NCBI GenBank assembly: GCA_003164815.1
Contig: PLUF01000051.1
Coordinates: 55,294 to 119,293 of the forward strand
Source: Candidatus Gagatemarchaeum stordalenia
Lineage (GTDB): Archaea; Thermoproteota; Nitrososphaeria; Nitrososphaerales; Gagatemarchaeaceae
Reading direction: 5' to 3'
DNA: 64,000 nt
Positions 1-8,604 of the stretch are shown here, in pieces. A program made the position numbers and the translations under genes. Within the stretch, counting starts at the first letter, position 1. Each line of letters opens with the position of its first letter. Below the pieces are notes generated by a model that did no database searches, was not told where the DNA came from, and was given only the letters and a program-made list of their open reading frames with translations.

Positions 1-797
1 CGGACGATGCTAAGGTTGTACTGGACGTTCGAGACCCCCCTCTGCCTGAGGGCGTCCCTGAGGTCGCCGAGTCCGCCGGCCGACTCCAGCCCCGCCTCCC
101 CCAGCCGGGCGAGGACCGCGTCGGGGGAGCCCGTCGTCCTCCCGAAGTCGAAGAGGCGCTGCATCTCTTCGCGTCCGATTCCCTTGGCCTCGTACTCCCT
201 GACGAGCTCCTCCTCGGTCTTCTTGCCGACCTTGTCGAGGGCCCTCATCATCTCGTTGGCCTTCTCCTCCGATGTTACCTTGAGCGTCTTCCTGATGTAC
301 TCCTCGACGACCCTCCTGTCGCCCACGTGGAGGATGACGTCGCTCAGGCCCACCCGCTTGAAGAGGTTGTAGGAGAGGTCCATCACCTCGGCGTCGGAGT
401 CAATTGTCGCGTCCCCGAATATCTCGATGTCCCACTGGTAGAACCAGCGGTACCGTGCGTGCTGCGGCTCGTCGTACCGCCAGACGCCGCCGTAGGATGC
501 CAGCTTGATCGGGGGCTTGAGACCCTTCTTCCCGGCGACGTAGCGGGTCATCCCCACGGTCAGGTCGAACCTGAGTCCGATGTCCCGGTCGGCCTTGTCC
601 TTGAAGTGGTAGATCTGCTCGTCGACCTGGCTCCCGCTCTTCGCCCGGAGCACCGAGAGCGTCTCGATGGGTGCGGGCTCCATCGACCGGAAGTTGTAGG
701 CCCGGACCAGCTCGTCGAAGGCCGCCCTTATCTTCGCGTGTAGGTCGTACTCGTCTGGATCGATGTCCCTGATGCCCCGCGGAAGGGAGAGGTCCAT
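1..797 (-). CDS. hisS: Histidyl-tRNA synthetase (N-terminal part; runs off the left edge)
   Basis: The leftward reading starts at ATG 797 and gives a class II synthetase N-terminus: MDLSLPRGIRDIDP, then motif 2-like text (FDLTVGMTRYV, KLASYGGVWRYDEPQHARYR) and FYQWDIEIFGD, all typical of HisRS. The enzyme charges tRNA-His with histidine in the cytoplasm. About 265 residues are visible; the histidine-A motif and anticodon-binding domain lie outside the window. It follows rfcS on the same strand with a gap of only 4 nt, so the two are probably co-transcribed. The family is clear; only the 3' end is missing. Confidence 0.9.
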   Translation of the reverse strand, partial: MDLSLPRGIRDIDPDEYDLHAKIRAAFDELVRAYNFRSMEPAPIETLSVLRAKSGSQVDEQIYHFKDKADRDIGLRFDLTVGMTRYVAGKKGLKPPIKLASYGGVWRYDEPQHARYRWFYQWDIEIFGDATIDSDAEVMDLSYNLFKRVGLSDVILHVGDRRVVEEYIRKTLKVTSEEKANEMMRALDKVGKKTEEELVREYEAKGIGREEMQRLFDFGRTTGSPDAVLARLGEAGLESAGGLGDLRDALRQRGVSNVQYNLSIV

Positions 798-801
798 GCC
801 C

Positions 802-1758
802 TCACTTGCCCTTGAGGGCCGCCAACTCGGCGAGCATCGCGGTTAGCTGTATCTCGGGGTTAGCACCCAGCACCAGCCGGTAGTCGTACTCGGCGAGAAT
901 CTTGATCGCTTCGGCCATGTGCGGGGCGCCGGCTGTGATTGTCTCGTTGGAGTAGCGGAGGAAGTCCGACTCAGGTATGCCGTAGACCTTCGTGAGCTCG
1001 ACGAGCTTCTGGCGGGCCCCGGCAAAGTCGCCGTCGAGGGCGAGGTTGACTATCTCCGCGGCCCTTCCTCTCACCAGCGCGCCGGTCACCGCGTCGACCC
1101 TCTCCATGGTCACCTCGCCGTCCGCCGCGGCGGCCTGCAGCAGGTTGATCGCCTGCCTCAGGTCTCCGTTCGTGGCCTCGTAGACGGACTCCAGGACCTT
1201 CTCGGTGGTCTTCACCTTCTCGTTCTTCGCTATCTTCCTGAGGTAACCAACCACCTCGTCAGAGCCGACCCTCTGGAACCTGAAGATCGCACACCTGCTC
1301 TGTATAGGCTCGATGATGTTCGAGGAGTAGTTGCAGACGAGGATGAATCTGGTGAACCTCGAGCTCTCCTCCATTATCCGCCTGAGCGCGGTCTGCGCGT
1401 CGCGCGTCATCTCGTCGGCCTCGTCCAGGATCACGAGCCTGAAGGGGACGCCCTCCCTCCGGTCAGAGTAGCTCGCGAAGACCTTCACGCGCTCCCGGAC
1501 CGTGTTGATGCCCCTCTCGTCGCTCGCGTTCAGGGAGAGGGTATAGTCGGACTTGAGGTCTCCGAGGATCTTCTCGGCGACTATCTGTGCGAGCGTCGTC
1601 TTGCCGGACCCGGGAGGACCTGCGAAGAGCAGGTGGGGCATCTGCTGCTGCTTCTCGAGGAGCGGCCTGAGCCTCTCCTTCACATCGGTCTGGTTGATGA
1701 CGTCCTCTAGGTTGTGAGGCCTGTATTTCTCGACCCACATCAGGTCTTCTATCGGCAT
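802..1758 (-). CDS. rfcS: Replication factor C small subunit
   Basis: 318-residue AAA+ clamp-loader subunit that, with the large subunit, loads the PCNA sliding clamp on primed DNA. RFC box text MWVEKYRP lies at the N-terminus, Walker A GPPGSGKTT at residues 47-55, Walker B/DEAD-type ILDEADE near 112-116, and the SRC arginine-finger motif at 154-156. The length is normal for the archaeal small subunit. A TATA-like box (GATATAATG, 1782-1791) sits about 28 bp before the ATG, so the mRNA is probably leaderless. hisS follows 4 nt downstream. The matching large subunit gene is in this window at 33.2 kb. Confidence 0.95.
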   Translation of the reverse strand: MPIEDLMWVEKYRPHNLEDVINQTDVKERLRPLLEKQQQMPHLLFAGPPGSGKTTLAQIVAEKILGDLKSDYTLSLNASDERGINTVRERVKVFASYSDRREGVPFRLVILDEADEMTRDAQTALRRIMEESSRFTRFILVCNYSSNIIEPIQSRCAIFRFQRVGSDEVVGYLRKIAKNEKVKTTEKVLESVYEATNGDLRQAINLLQAAAADGEVTMERVDAVTGALVRGRAAEIVNLALDGDFAGARQKLVELTKVYGIPESDFLRYSNETITAGAPHMAEAIKILAEYDYRLVLGANPEIQLTAMLAELAALKGK

Positions 1759-1781
1759 CCGGGTTTACACCGCGGCTGGAG

Positions 1782-1791
1782 CATTATATCA
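1782..1791 (-). promoter_or_regulatory. TATA-like box of rfcS
   Basis: On the minus strand this reads GATATAATGC, centred about 28 bp before the rfcS ATG. That is the spacing expected for a leaderless archaeal transcript. Confidence 0.6.
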
Positions 1792-1837
1792 CCACGCCCC
1801 AAATCCGGATATAATAATGTCAGGGTCTCGGCTTCGC

Positions 1838-2560
1838 CTAGGCGACCTGCAGGCCGAGGTAGAGCCGGCCCAGCTCCTTGTGGTCGAGCAGCTCCCTGCA
1901 CGTTCCGCTGAAGACGTTCCTGCCGCTGACCAGGAGGTGGGCGGTGTCGCCCATCTCGAGGGCGCGCTTTGCGTTCTGCTCGACGAGGACGGTGGTCAGG
2001 TTCATGCTCTTGGTTATCGACGCGATCGTGTCGAGCACCTGGGTGGCCACCTTCGGCGAGAGGTTGGCCGTCGGCTCGTCGAACATGACCACCGATGGCT
2101 TCCGCATCAGAGCCATCGCCATGGCGACCATCTGCCTCTCCCCCCCGCTGAGGTTCGAGGACTTGGTGGCTAGGTACTTCGAGAGTTGGGGAAATAGCTC
2201 GAGCGCGGCCTTCACCCGCTGTGGATAGTCGTCCTCCTTCAATGTGTACCCGGCAAGGCGCAGGTTCTCGCGGACGCTCAGGTTGGTGAAGACGTTCTCT
2301 GTCTGGGGGAGGTACGCGACACCCGACCGGGCGACCTCGGTCGGAGATTTCTTCGAGAGAAGCAGCCCATCGAGCTCGATGGTCCCACCGCTGACGGACG
2401 CTATTCCCGAGATGGACTTGAGGAGGGTGCTCTTTCCCGACCCGTTTGGGCCCACGATCACGGTAATTTTTCCGGGGAAGGCCTGAATCGAGACCCCGTT
2501 GAGTATCTGGAGGTTCCCGTAGCCGGCGTAGAGGTCTGTGACTTTGAGCAAGCTAGGCAC
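1838..2560 (-). CDS. livF: Branched-chain amino acid ABC transporter, ATPase LivF
   Basis: 240-residue ABC ATPase with Walker A GPNGSGKS at 37-44, ABC signature LSGGE at 137-141 and Walker B VVMFDEP near 157-163. Length and sequence fit the LivF branch, one of the two ATPases powering HAAT-family uptake of branched-chain or related amino acids. It overlaps livG by 8 nt, so the two are translationally coupled. The order livK-livG-livF runs leftward while the permease genes livH-livM run rightward from the same intergenic region. Substrate specificity cannot be read from the ATPase. Confidence 0.9.
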   Translation of the reverse strand: MPSLLKVTDLYAGYGNLQILNGVSIQAFPGKITVIVGPNGSGKSTLLKSISGIASVSGGTIELDGLLLSKKSPTEVARSGVAYLPQTENVFTNLSVRENLRLAGYTLKEDDYPQRVKAALELFPQLSKYLATKSSNLSGGERQMVAMAMALMRKPSVVMFDEPTANLSPKVATQVLDTIASITKSMNLTTVLVEQNAKRALEMGDTAHLLVSGRNVFSGTCRELLDHKELGRLYLGLQVA

Positions 2561-3320
2561 CTAGGTAGGCTTCTATCACGTGAGGGTCGCTGATCACCAC
2601 GTCCGGAGACCCGTTCGAGATTATCTTCCCGTAGGCCATCGCGATCACGTGGTCGACGTAGCCCAGAGCGATGTCTAGTCTGTGCTCGATTATGAGGAAC
2701 GTCACCCCGAGCTCAGTGCTGAGCCTCTCGATGGTCGAGAAGATCTCGTGGGCAAGAGTGGGGTTGACACCGGAGATCGGCTCGTCGAGAAGGAGGACAT
2801 CGGCGCCGCTCATGAGGGCCCTGCCCATCTCCAGCAGCTTCATCTGCCCCCCGCTGAGCGTGCTGGCCTGTTTCTCCCAGAGCCGATCAAGATTGAGCAG
2901 CTCTAGAAGCTTGGCCGCTCTCTCCGTCGAGGCCTCTTCCGGTCTCTTCCAGAGGGCACGTATGGGAGCCCTGAGGAATCCCTCGCCGGGATTCTTCTTC
3001 TCCGCGACCAGCACGTTCTCCAGCACGTTCAGTTTTGAGAAGAGGGCGGGGATCTGGAACGTCCTGGCTATGCCGGCGTGATAGACCCGGTGGGGAGCCC
3101 AGCCTGTTATGCGCTGCGACTTGTAGTAGACCTCCCCCCTGTCCGGCTTGTAGAAACCGGAGATCACGTTCACTAATGTGGTCTTTCCGGACCCGTTCGG
3201 GCCTATCAAGATGGTGATCTTGTTGGTCTCGAGTCCGAAGGAGACGCCATCAATCGCCTGGAGCCTGCCGAAAGACTTCTCGATTTGCTGGACCTGTAAG
3301 ATCTCGGCGGCCGCGGGCAT
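2553..3320 (-). CDS. livG: Branched-chain amino acid ABC transporter, ATPase LivG
   Basis: ABC ATPase with Walker A GPNGSGKTT near residues 40-48, signature LSGGQ and Walker B VLLLDEP, plus the LivG-type C-terminus (GKIISNGSPDVVISDPHVIEAYLG). I start it at ATG 3320 (MPAAAEILQ), where homology begins. An upstream in-frame start at 3416 would add 32 basic, non-conserved residues and overlap livK. It lies 29 nt downstream of livK and overlaps livF by 8 nt. It works with LivF at the cytoplasmic face of the LivHM permease. Confidence 0.9.
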   Translation of the reverse strand: MPAAAEILQVQQIEKSFGRLQAIDGVSFGLETNKITILIGPNGSGKTTLVNVISGFYKPDRGEVYYKSQRITGWAPHRVYHAGIARTFQIPALFSKLNVLENVLVAEKKNPGEGFLRAPIRALWKRPEEASTERAAKLLELLNLDRLWEKQASTLSGGQMKLLEMGRALMSGADVLLLDEPISGVNPTLAHEIFSTIERLSTELGVTFLIIEHRLDIALGYVDHVIAMAYGKIISNGSPDVVISDPHVIEAYLGA

Positions 3321-3349
3321 CGCGAAAGAGGTCCGGGACCAGGCGCCTT

Positions 3350-4792
3350 TTAAGGCATTCCTGGTTGCCAGGTTATCGCGTCTGTTGCGGAGGAGTACGA
3401 CCCGGCGAGAACCCACTGCGTGGACCCGCTGACCGTCTGCACCTCGTAGATGTCGTAGCCGACTGGAGCCTCGTCACCAGAGGGCTGGAGCTGGGTCCAT
3501 CCTGAGGCACCGTAGTAGGTGTTGGCCACGCCGGGGAGCGCCTTCTGGATTGCCTGTCCGTTGTTCTGACCTGCTGCTATGACGGAGAGTGCGGCGACCC
3601 AGGTTGCGTCATAGGCGTTTATCGCGTAGGAGTCGGGCGTCTGGCCAGGCGCAGCTGCGGTGAACTCGGCCACGAAGGCGTTGGTCTTCGCCGAGGGAGT
3701 CGGAGACTCTCCGATCGTGCTGATCAGCTTGACCTGCGCCGAGACTGGAGCGGCCGCGCTCGTGGAGTTGGTGAAGTCAGTGTTCTGGGCCTCACCGTCC
3801 GATCCGTACCAAGTGGCTGACAGCAGGCTTGGGAAGCTGCTCTTCGCCTGGATGAGCATCTGCCCGACCTCCTGGTACCCGATTGCGACTACTGCAACGC
3901 TGCTGGCACCGTACTTGGCCACACCCGATTGATATTCGCTCTGCGCCGTCGTCAGAGTCGGTGTGAAGTCGGTTGCTGTGGAAGAGTACTGAACCTCTGA
4001 CTCGGTGTGGCCGCCTAGGGCGACGAACCTGTTCATGGTTGCGTTCGCCAGGCCGGTGCCGTACACCGACTGCTGGTTGATCACGACGATGTCCTTGACG
4101 TTCTCACCTACCAGCGCGCGGGCGATTGCGAAGCTCTGAGCGGCGTCGTTCGGCACGAGCCTGAACAGATAGTCGTTCGGGATGGCCAAGCTGATGGCGG
4201 TCGAGGACGGGCTGATCAGGACGATGCGGTTGGTGTTTGCGTACTGGAGGATGTTGCTGGCCTCGCCGCTGCTCAGAGGCCCGACGACCACTTGGACGCC
4301 GTCCGCAGACAGGGTCTGCAGGTCGGTGAGTGCCGTCGCGGGGTTGAGGCCGGTATCCTCGGTGATGGTGGCGAACTTGTAGCTCGTCACCCCTTCGGCC
4401 AGCAAGTAGTTGTTGATGTCAGTGATCGCGAGTCCTACGGCTATCTTCTGCTGGGAGCCGATGGCTTGCAGCTGACCGGAGAGGTCAGTCAGGTCTCCAA
4501 TCGTGATGGTGCCCGTGAGCCCGCCGGAGCCGCTGGCCGTAACAGTGTTGGTCACGGTCGCGGTCGCGCCCGCGCCGACCGTCGTGGTCGATGTCGAAGT
4601 GCTTGTAACAGTCGATGCCATCGATGAACTCGAGAGCGCGTAAGTGATTCCTGCGCCCACAATCAGACCGACGACCAGCAACGCGATAGCTATTCCCGTA
4701 GATGTAGCCTTACGAGTAGTAAGTTTCGTAGGGCTCCGGAAGGCTCTCAATCTATTTAAATCTTGACTCCTGTTTACGCCCGTCGGGTGCAA
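3350..4792 (-). CDS. livK: Branched-chain amino acid ABC transporter, substrate-binding protein LivK
   Basis: Type I periplasmic-binding fold receptor. It has an N-terminal membrane anchor (TGIAIALLVVGLIVGAGITY), a Ser/Thr-rich linker (TSTSTSTTT) and a receptor domain with typical LivK text (IGDLTDLSGQLQAIG, GPLSSGEASNIL, LISPSSTA). It captures amino acids outside the cell for LivHMGF. The first ATG is at 4792, but a TATA-like box (4754-4761) would lie inside that extension. About 28 bp past the box, at 4729, an ACG codon is followed by KLTTRK and the hydrophobic stretch, so the real start may be ACG at 4729. The function is solid; the start is not. Confidence 0.85.
   Translation of the reverse strand: MHPTGVNRSQDLNRLRAFRSPTKLTTRKATSTGIAIALLVVGLIVGAGITYALSSSSMASTVTSTSTSTTTVGAGATATVTNTVTASGSGGLTGTITIGDLTDLSGQLQAIGSQQKIAVGLAITDINNYLLAEGVTSYKFATITEDTGLNPATALTDLQTLSADGVQVVVGPLSSGEASNILQYANTNRIVLISPSSTAISLAIPNDYLFRLVPNDAAQSFAIARALVGENVKDIVVINQQSVYGTGLANATMNRFVALGGHTESEVQYSSTATDFTPTLTTAQSEYQSGVAKYGASSVAVVAIGYQEVGQMLIQAKSSFPSLLSATWYGSDGEAQNTDFTNSTSAAAPVSAQVKLISTIGESPTPSAKTNAFVAEFTAAAPGQTPDSYAINAYDATWVAALSVIAAGQNNGQAIQKALPGVANTYYGASGWTQLQPSGDEAPVGYDIYEVQTVSGSTQWVLAGSYSSATDAITWQPGMP
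4753..4761. promoter_or_regulatory. Shared near-palindromic TATA-like box between livK and livH
   Basis: TATTTAAAT on the plus strand and ATTTAAATA on the minus strand read as a good archaeal TATA element in both directions. It lies between the divergent livK-G-F and livH-M arms and could serve one or both. Neither arm has an ATG, GTG or TTG at the usual leaderless distance. Confidence 0.5.
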
Positions 4793-4856
4793 AGGAATCC
4801 TCGACCTGCCTCCGTACGCGATTAGCGCGATAGTCTACGGCTCGATCTTCGCGCTC

Positions 4857-5729
4857 ATGAGCGTAAGCCTGACACTCACGTACATCACCACCAAGGTCCC
4901 CAACTTCGCGCAGGGCGCGTTGGTCACCGCTGGACTCTACACGGGCTTTGCGCTACTTAGCATAAACAAGATCAATCCGTACGAGTCGCTGCCCCTCTCT
5001 TTTCTGGTCGGCGGGGCGATTGCGGTAGGGATGTACTTGATCGTTCTGAGCCCGCTTTCGCGGCGCGGCGCCCCCGTAATCTCTCTCATGATCGCGACGC
5101 TGGCGGTAGACATAATATTCATCGGGATCTTCGGGATATACTCGGACTACCTCTACCAGACGAAGAAGGTCTACGACGCCAAGCTCTTCTACGCGCTCAC
5201 CTCGGCGGACTTCAGGTTCCTCGGCGTGGACGGGGTCGTCGTAGTCGCCCCAGTCGCCCTCGCGCTGATGACCTTCGGGCTTTACCTGATGCTCACGAGG
5301 ACCCGGTTCGGGCTCGCCATGAGGGCAACCGTCGAGAACCCGAACCTCGCCAGGGTCGTCGGGGTGAACACCCGGACGGTCTACGTCGTGTCGTGGTTCC
5401 TGGCGGGGGGCCTCGCGGCCATGGCAGGCGTCTTCTATTCGTTCTGGCAGGGCGGGGAGCCAGACATCGGGTCCATCCTGCTAATCTCGATGTTCGCCGG
5501 GAGCATACTAGGAGGACTGAAGAGCATCTACGGAGCTGTCGTTGGAGGTCTTGTGGTCGGGGGCAGCGAGATCATAATTACGACTCTCGGTGCCCAGTAT
5601 ATCGGCGCCTGGGTTACCCCCTACGAACCAGGTATACCACTGCTGGTCATGGTCATAACCCTCCTCGTCATCCCGGGAGGATTAACCTCGGTCGACTGGA
5701 GACGGCTCTTCTCGGGAGGGAAGAGGTAG
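4857..5729 (+). CDS. livH: Branched-chain amino acid ABC transporter, permease LivH
   Basis: Multi-span LivH-family permease: LTLTYITTKVPNFAQGA replaces the usual GLTLIYGILRIINFAHG, and the EAA-like loop LAGGLAAMAGVFY is present near the C-terminal half. The first ATG is at 4857, but reading upstream in frame gives ILDLPPYAISAIVYGSIFAL. This is the conserved first membrane helix of LivH proteins, so translation almost certainly begins upstream, between 4767 (just after an in-frame TGA) and 4800. No ATG, GTG or TTG exists there; ACG (4776) and ATC (4797) are the candidates. It abuts livM, whose ATG directly follows the stop. Confidence 0.85.
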   Translation: MSVSLTLTYITTKVPNFAQGALVTAGLYTGFALLSINKINPYESLPLSFLVGGAIAVGMYLIVLSPLSRRGAPVISLMIATLAVDIIFIGIFGIYSDYLYQTKKVYDAKLFYALTSADFRFLGVDGVVVVAPVALALMTFGLYLMLTRTRFGLAMRATVENPNLARVVGVNTRTVYVVSWFLAGGLAAMAGVFYSFWQGGEPDIGSILLISMFAGSILGGLKSIYGAVVGGLVVGGSEIIITTLGAQYIGAWVTPYEPGIPLLVMVITLLVIPGGLTSVDWRRLFSGGKR

Positions 5730-6833
5730 ATGCTCCCGCCTCTGGCGATACTGGGCATAACGAACTGGCCCAACTTCCTGACTTCGCTGCTCGCCCTCTT
5801 CGCCCTCTACCTGATCATCACAATCAGCCTGAATCTCGAGATGGGCTACGCGGGGATCCCCAACTTCGGCAAGGTGCTCTACTTCATGGGAGGGGCCGCT
5901 TTCTCGGGCAGCGTCGCAATACGAGCCTCGGCCTGGCTCCTGAACGCCAAGGGCGACCCTGTGGGGCTGGACAACTTCATCATCGCGAGCCAGCTTACGA
6001 CCCGGCTCCAGTCTGACATCCCAGCCTCGGTCCTCCTCATAGCGGTTACCGTAGCCGTAGGCGCCTTCGTGGGAGGGGTGCTCGGCTACATCTCGATCTT
6101 CCCGGCGATAAGGCTCCGTGAGGACTACCTCGCCATGCTCCTCCTCGGAGCAGCCGCGTTCTTCCAGATCTTCCTGGGCAACTACTCGCCGATCATAAAC
6201 GGCACGCTCGGTATCGGGATTCCCAACTTCTTCGCCTGGGCGGGAGGGTACGGGACACTCGCCGCGACCCTGCTGATCGCCGGCGTCGCGCTGGTAGTCT
6301 ACGTGTACGCGGAGAGGATGGTACGGTCCCCCCTTGGCCGGACTCTGCGCGCCATGCGGGACAACGAGGCCGCGTCCGAGGCCCTCGGCAAGGACACCGT
6401 GGCCATAAGGAGGAACGTCCTAATAATCGCCTCGGTGATCACCGGGATCGCCGGGGCCCTCTACACGATCTACACGGGTGACACAAACCCCGCGATCTAT
6501 GATAGGGTGACGTGGACGTTCTGGCCCTGGCTGATGGTCATCCTCGGGGGGGTCGCGAGCAACTCGGGCGTCGCCCTCGGGACCTTCGTCTTCGTCTTCC
6601 TCCTCCAGTACATCAACGCGACGAAGTACCTCCTTCAGAACATACTGCCCTTCGACGTCACCTGGCTGGAGTACCTGCTCTTCGGCTCCATGCTCATAGT
6701 CATAATGTACGTGAGGCCGCAGGGGCTCATAAAGGAGAAACCGAGCGCCACCCTGAACCACTCGGAGATCTCAGGGATAATGGAGAACCTGGAGGGGAAG
6801 GCCCCTCCGAAGGATTCCGAGAAGGGCGGATAG
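5730..6833 (+). CDS. livM: Branched-chain amino acid ABC transporter, permease LivM
   Basis: 367-residue membrane protein of the LivM family: the N-terminal half carries LNLEMGYAGIPNFGKVLYFMGG and the C-terminal half the EAA-like loop SVITGIAGALYTIYTG and the end motif MYVRPQGL. It forms the translocation path with LivH. The ATG immediately follows the livH stop, so the two are one transcription unit. The last roughly 40 residues after RPQGL are hydrophilic and cytoplasmic. The next gene downstream (OCD family) has its own promoter-like element. Confidence 0.9.
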   Translation: MLPPLAILGITNWPNFLTSLLALFALYLIITISLNLEMGYAGIPNFGKVLYFMGGAAFSGSVAIRASAWLLNAKGDPVGLDNFIIASQLTTRLQSDIPASVLLIAVTVAVGAFVGGVLGYISIFPAIRLREDYLAMLLLGAAAFFQIFLGNYSPIINGTLGIGIPNFFAWAGGYGTLAATLLIAGVALVVYVYAERMVRSPLGRTLRAMRDNEAASEALGKDTVAIRRNVLIIASVITGIAGALYTIYTGDTNPAIYDRVTWTFWPWLMVILGGVASNSGVALGTFVFVFLLQYINATKYLLQNILPFDVTWLEYLLFGSMLIVIMYVRPQGLIKEKPSATLNHSEISGIMENLEGKAPPKDSEKGG

Positions 6834-6842
6834 CTCTACGCC

Positions 6843-6869
6843 GCGGGCCGCATAAATAGGCGGCCCCGC
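6843..6869 (+). promoter_or_regulatory. TATA-like box inside a GC-rich inverted repeat upstream of the OCD gene
   Basis: The arms gcgggccgc and gcggccccgc flank ATAAATAG, giving a potential hairpin whose loop is a TATA-like element. The box lies about 38 bp before ATG 6894. It could end the livHM transcript, start the next one, or bind a regulator. Confidence 0.4.
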
Positions 6870-6893
6870 CCGCAATCGGCTTAAGGGCCAATC

Positions 6894-7874
6894 ATGAGAA
6901 TCCTCACCCTCACGGACGAGCAGGTGCTTTCACTCGCAGACATGCGTCAGGCGGTTGACGAAGTGGAAAAAGCATTCCTACTCGTGCCAGGCGGAAGCGT
7001 CGAGTCACCGATCAGGACGAGGTTCCGGATGACTGACGTCCGGAACGTCCTCCTAATGCCATCGCTCATCCGGGAGAAGCGCGACACGCTCAGCCTCAAG
7101 CTGGTGAGCGTCTACCCGGACCTCGGGGTGAACGTCGCCTCGACCCGGGCGGTCGTCTTGCTGATTGACGGAAAGGACGGCGAACTCAAGTGCATGATGG
7201 GAGGCACCAGCCTGACGGGCCTGCGCACCGGAGCCGTCTCTGGGCTCTCCTGCAGGTACCTCGCCAGGAAGGGCTCGGAGAGCCTCGCGATGATCGGCGC
7301 GGGCGGCCAGGGATTCTACCAGATCGGCGGGGTCGCGTCCCAGCTAGGGATCAAGAGGGTCGCGGTCTTCGACGTCGACAGGGCGAGGCAGAAGAGGCTC
7401 ATCGAAAGGTGCGAAAAGGAGCTGCACCTGGAGGCGACCGCCAGCGAGACGGTCAGGGCCGCGACCTCCGGGGCTGACGTGGTAGTCACTGCGACCACCG
7501 CGAAGACGCCGTTCCTGGACGCTGACGACGTGCGCCCGGGCACCCACGTCATCGCGATAGGGGCGTACACGCCCGAGTCGAGGGAGCTTGGGACGGACCT
7601 CGTCTCGAAGGCATCACTCTACGTCGACTCGGTCGAGGCGGCAATGGAGGAGGCAGGCGACGTCTTGATTCCAATCAAGGAGGGTGCAATCACGGAGTCC
7701 AGCGTGAGGGGGGACCTCGCGGGGCTCGTCTCCGGCAAGGCGAAGGGAAGGTCGAGCGAGTCAGAGATCACGATCTTCAAGGCGGTCGGGCTGGCCTTCG
7801 AGGACAACGCGGTGGGATGGATGGTCTACTCCCGCGCCGTCCAGTCCGGTACCGGCGCCTGGGTCCAGCTCTGA
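6894..7874 (+). CDS. Ornithine cyclodeaminase / mu-crystallin family protein
   Basis: 326-residue NAD(P)-dependent family member. Features include the conserved lysine in KLVSVYPD (near residue 69), GLRTGAVSGL, the Rossmann loop MIGAGGQG (near 132) and DVVVTATT. Family members include ornithine cyclodeaminase (ornithine to proline plus ammonia), archaeal alanine dehydrogenase and imine reductases; the sequence alone does not decide between them. Its position behind an amino acid uptake system suggests amino acid catabolism, which is inference. Start ATG 6894 is well supported by the N-terminal family text ILTLTDEQV. Confidence 0.85.
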   Translation: MRILTLTDEQVLSLADMRQAVDEVEKAFLLVPGGSVESPIRTRFRMTDVRNVLLMPSLIREKRDTLSLKLVSVYPDLGVNVASTRAVVLLIDGKDGELKCMMGGTSLTGLRTGAVSGLSCRYLARKGSESLAMIGAGGQGFYQIGGVASQLGIKRVAVFDVDRARQKRLIERCEKELHLEATASETVRAATSGADVVVTATTAKTPFLDADDVRPGTHVIAIGAYTPESRELGTDLVSKASLYVDSVEAAMEEAGDVLIPIKEGAITESSVRGDLAGLVSGKAKGRSSESEITIFKAVGLAFEDNAVGWMVYSRAVQSGTGAWVQL

Positions 7875-8046
7875 GCAGCGAGGAAGACGAAGGAGGGGCC
7901 CGCAGCGTTCGGCGAGCGGAAGCGATCGAGGCAAAACGCCCGACCCGTGCTGGCACTGCGCGAAGGGGCGCGACTACTTGAATAGACTTAATTAATCCCA
8001 TAGAACGGTTAAACAGTCCCCTCCTAGGAGAATGAGATGGTCATAG

Positions 8047-8604
8047 TTGGAGACAGCGGGAAAGGTCATCACTGAACTCTTCATGCAGCGCGAGCGTGAG
8101 TTCCTGCTCTCCCCCGTCAGGGTAATGGTCAAGTCTTCGTTCGACGGGATGGAGGTGGGCGACGTCGTGGTTCCAAAGATGAAGACGGGGGAGGCTGCCG
8201 AGCTACCGAGGTGGGTCGCCGAGGAGCTGGCGGAGCTCAGCATCGCCGAGATCCAAGAGGAGCCCTTCGAGGGCGAGATATTCAAGGCGCTCACCAGGGA
8301 GAAGATGCTCGGTTCCCCGCAGCTCTCGCCCCTGCAGGCAAACTTCTACCTGCAGATGCGCAGGAGGCTCGCGACCATAAAGGCCGGCTCCCAGACCGGG
8401 AAGTACCGGAGGGAGGACTATGAGAAGCTGAAGGGCACATGCTACGACCTCATCGGGCGCCGGCTAAGCAAGCTCCTTTCGATGAGCTCCTCCTCCAGCC
8501 TTCAGACGATTGGGGACAAGATAACCCCCGAAGAGAGGGTGTTCTTCACAAGGTCTAGGACGCTCTCAGACGAGTGGAAGAGCGCGCTGCTGGGGGAGTC
8601 CTAG
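8047..8604 (+). CDS. GINS complex subunit, Gins23 type
   Basis: 185 residues with an N-terminal beta-rich B domain (VRVMVKSSFDGMEVGDVVV, AELPRWVAEELAEL) followed by an alpha-helical A domain. The B-then-A order matches PSF2/PSF3 and archaeal Gins23 rather than Gins51. GINS tethers MCM and RecJ/Cdc45-like protein into the replicative helicase. The start is TTG 8047 (METAGKVITELF); an ATG at 8038 is out of frame. The MCM gene follows directly, with its ATG abutting the stop. The pairing with MCM supports the call. Confidence 0.8.
   Translation: METAGKVITELFMQREREFLLSPVRVMVKSSFDGMEVGDVVVPKMKTGEAAELPRWVAEELAELSIAEIQEEPFEGEIFKALTREKMLGSPQLSPLQANFYLQMRRRLATIKAGSQTGKYRREDYEKLKGTCYDLIGRRLSKLLSMSSSSSLQTIGDKITPEERVFFTRSRTLSDEWKSALLGES

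Noticed and set aside
919..1710. Long open frame opposite rfcS
   Set aside because: Its protein is the usual Arg/Leu/Val/Asp-rich shadow of a high-GC gene; rfcS has full motifs.
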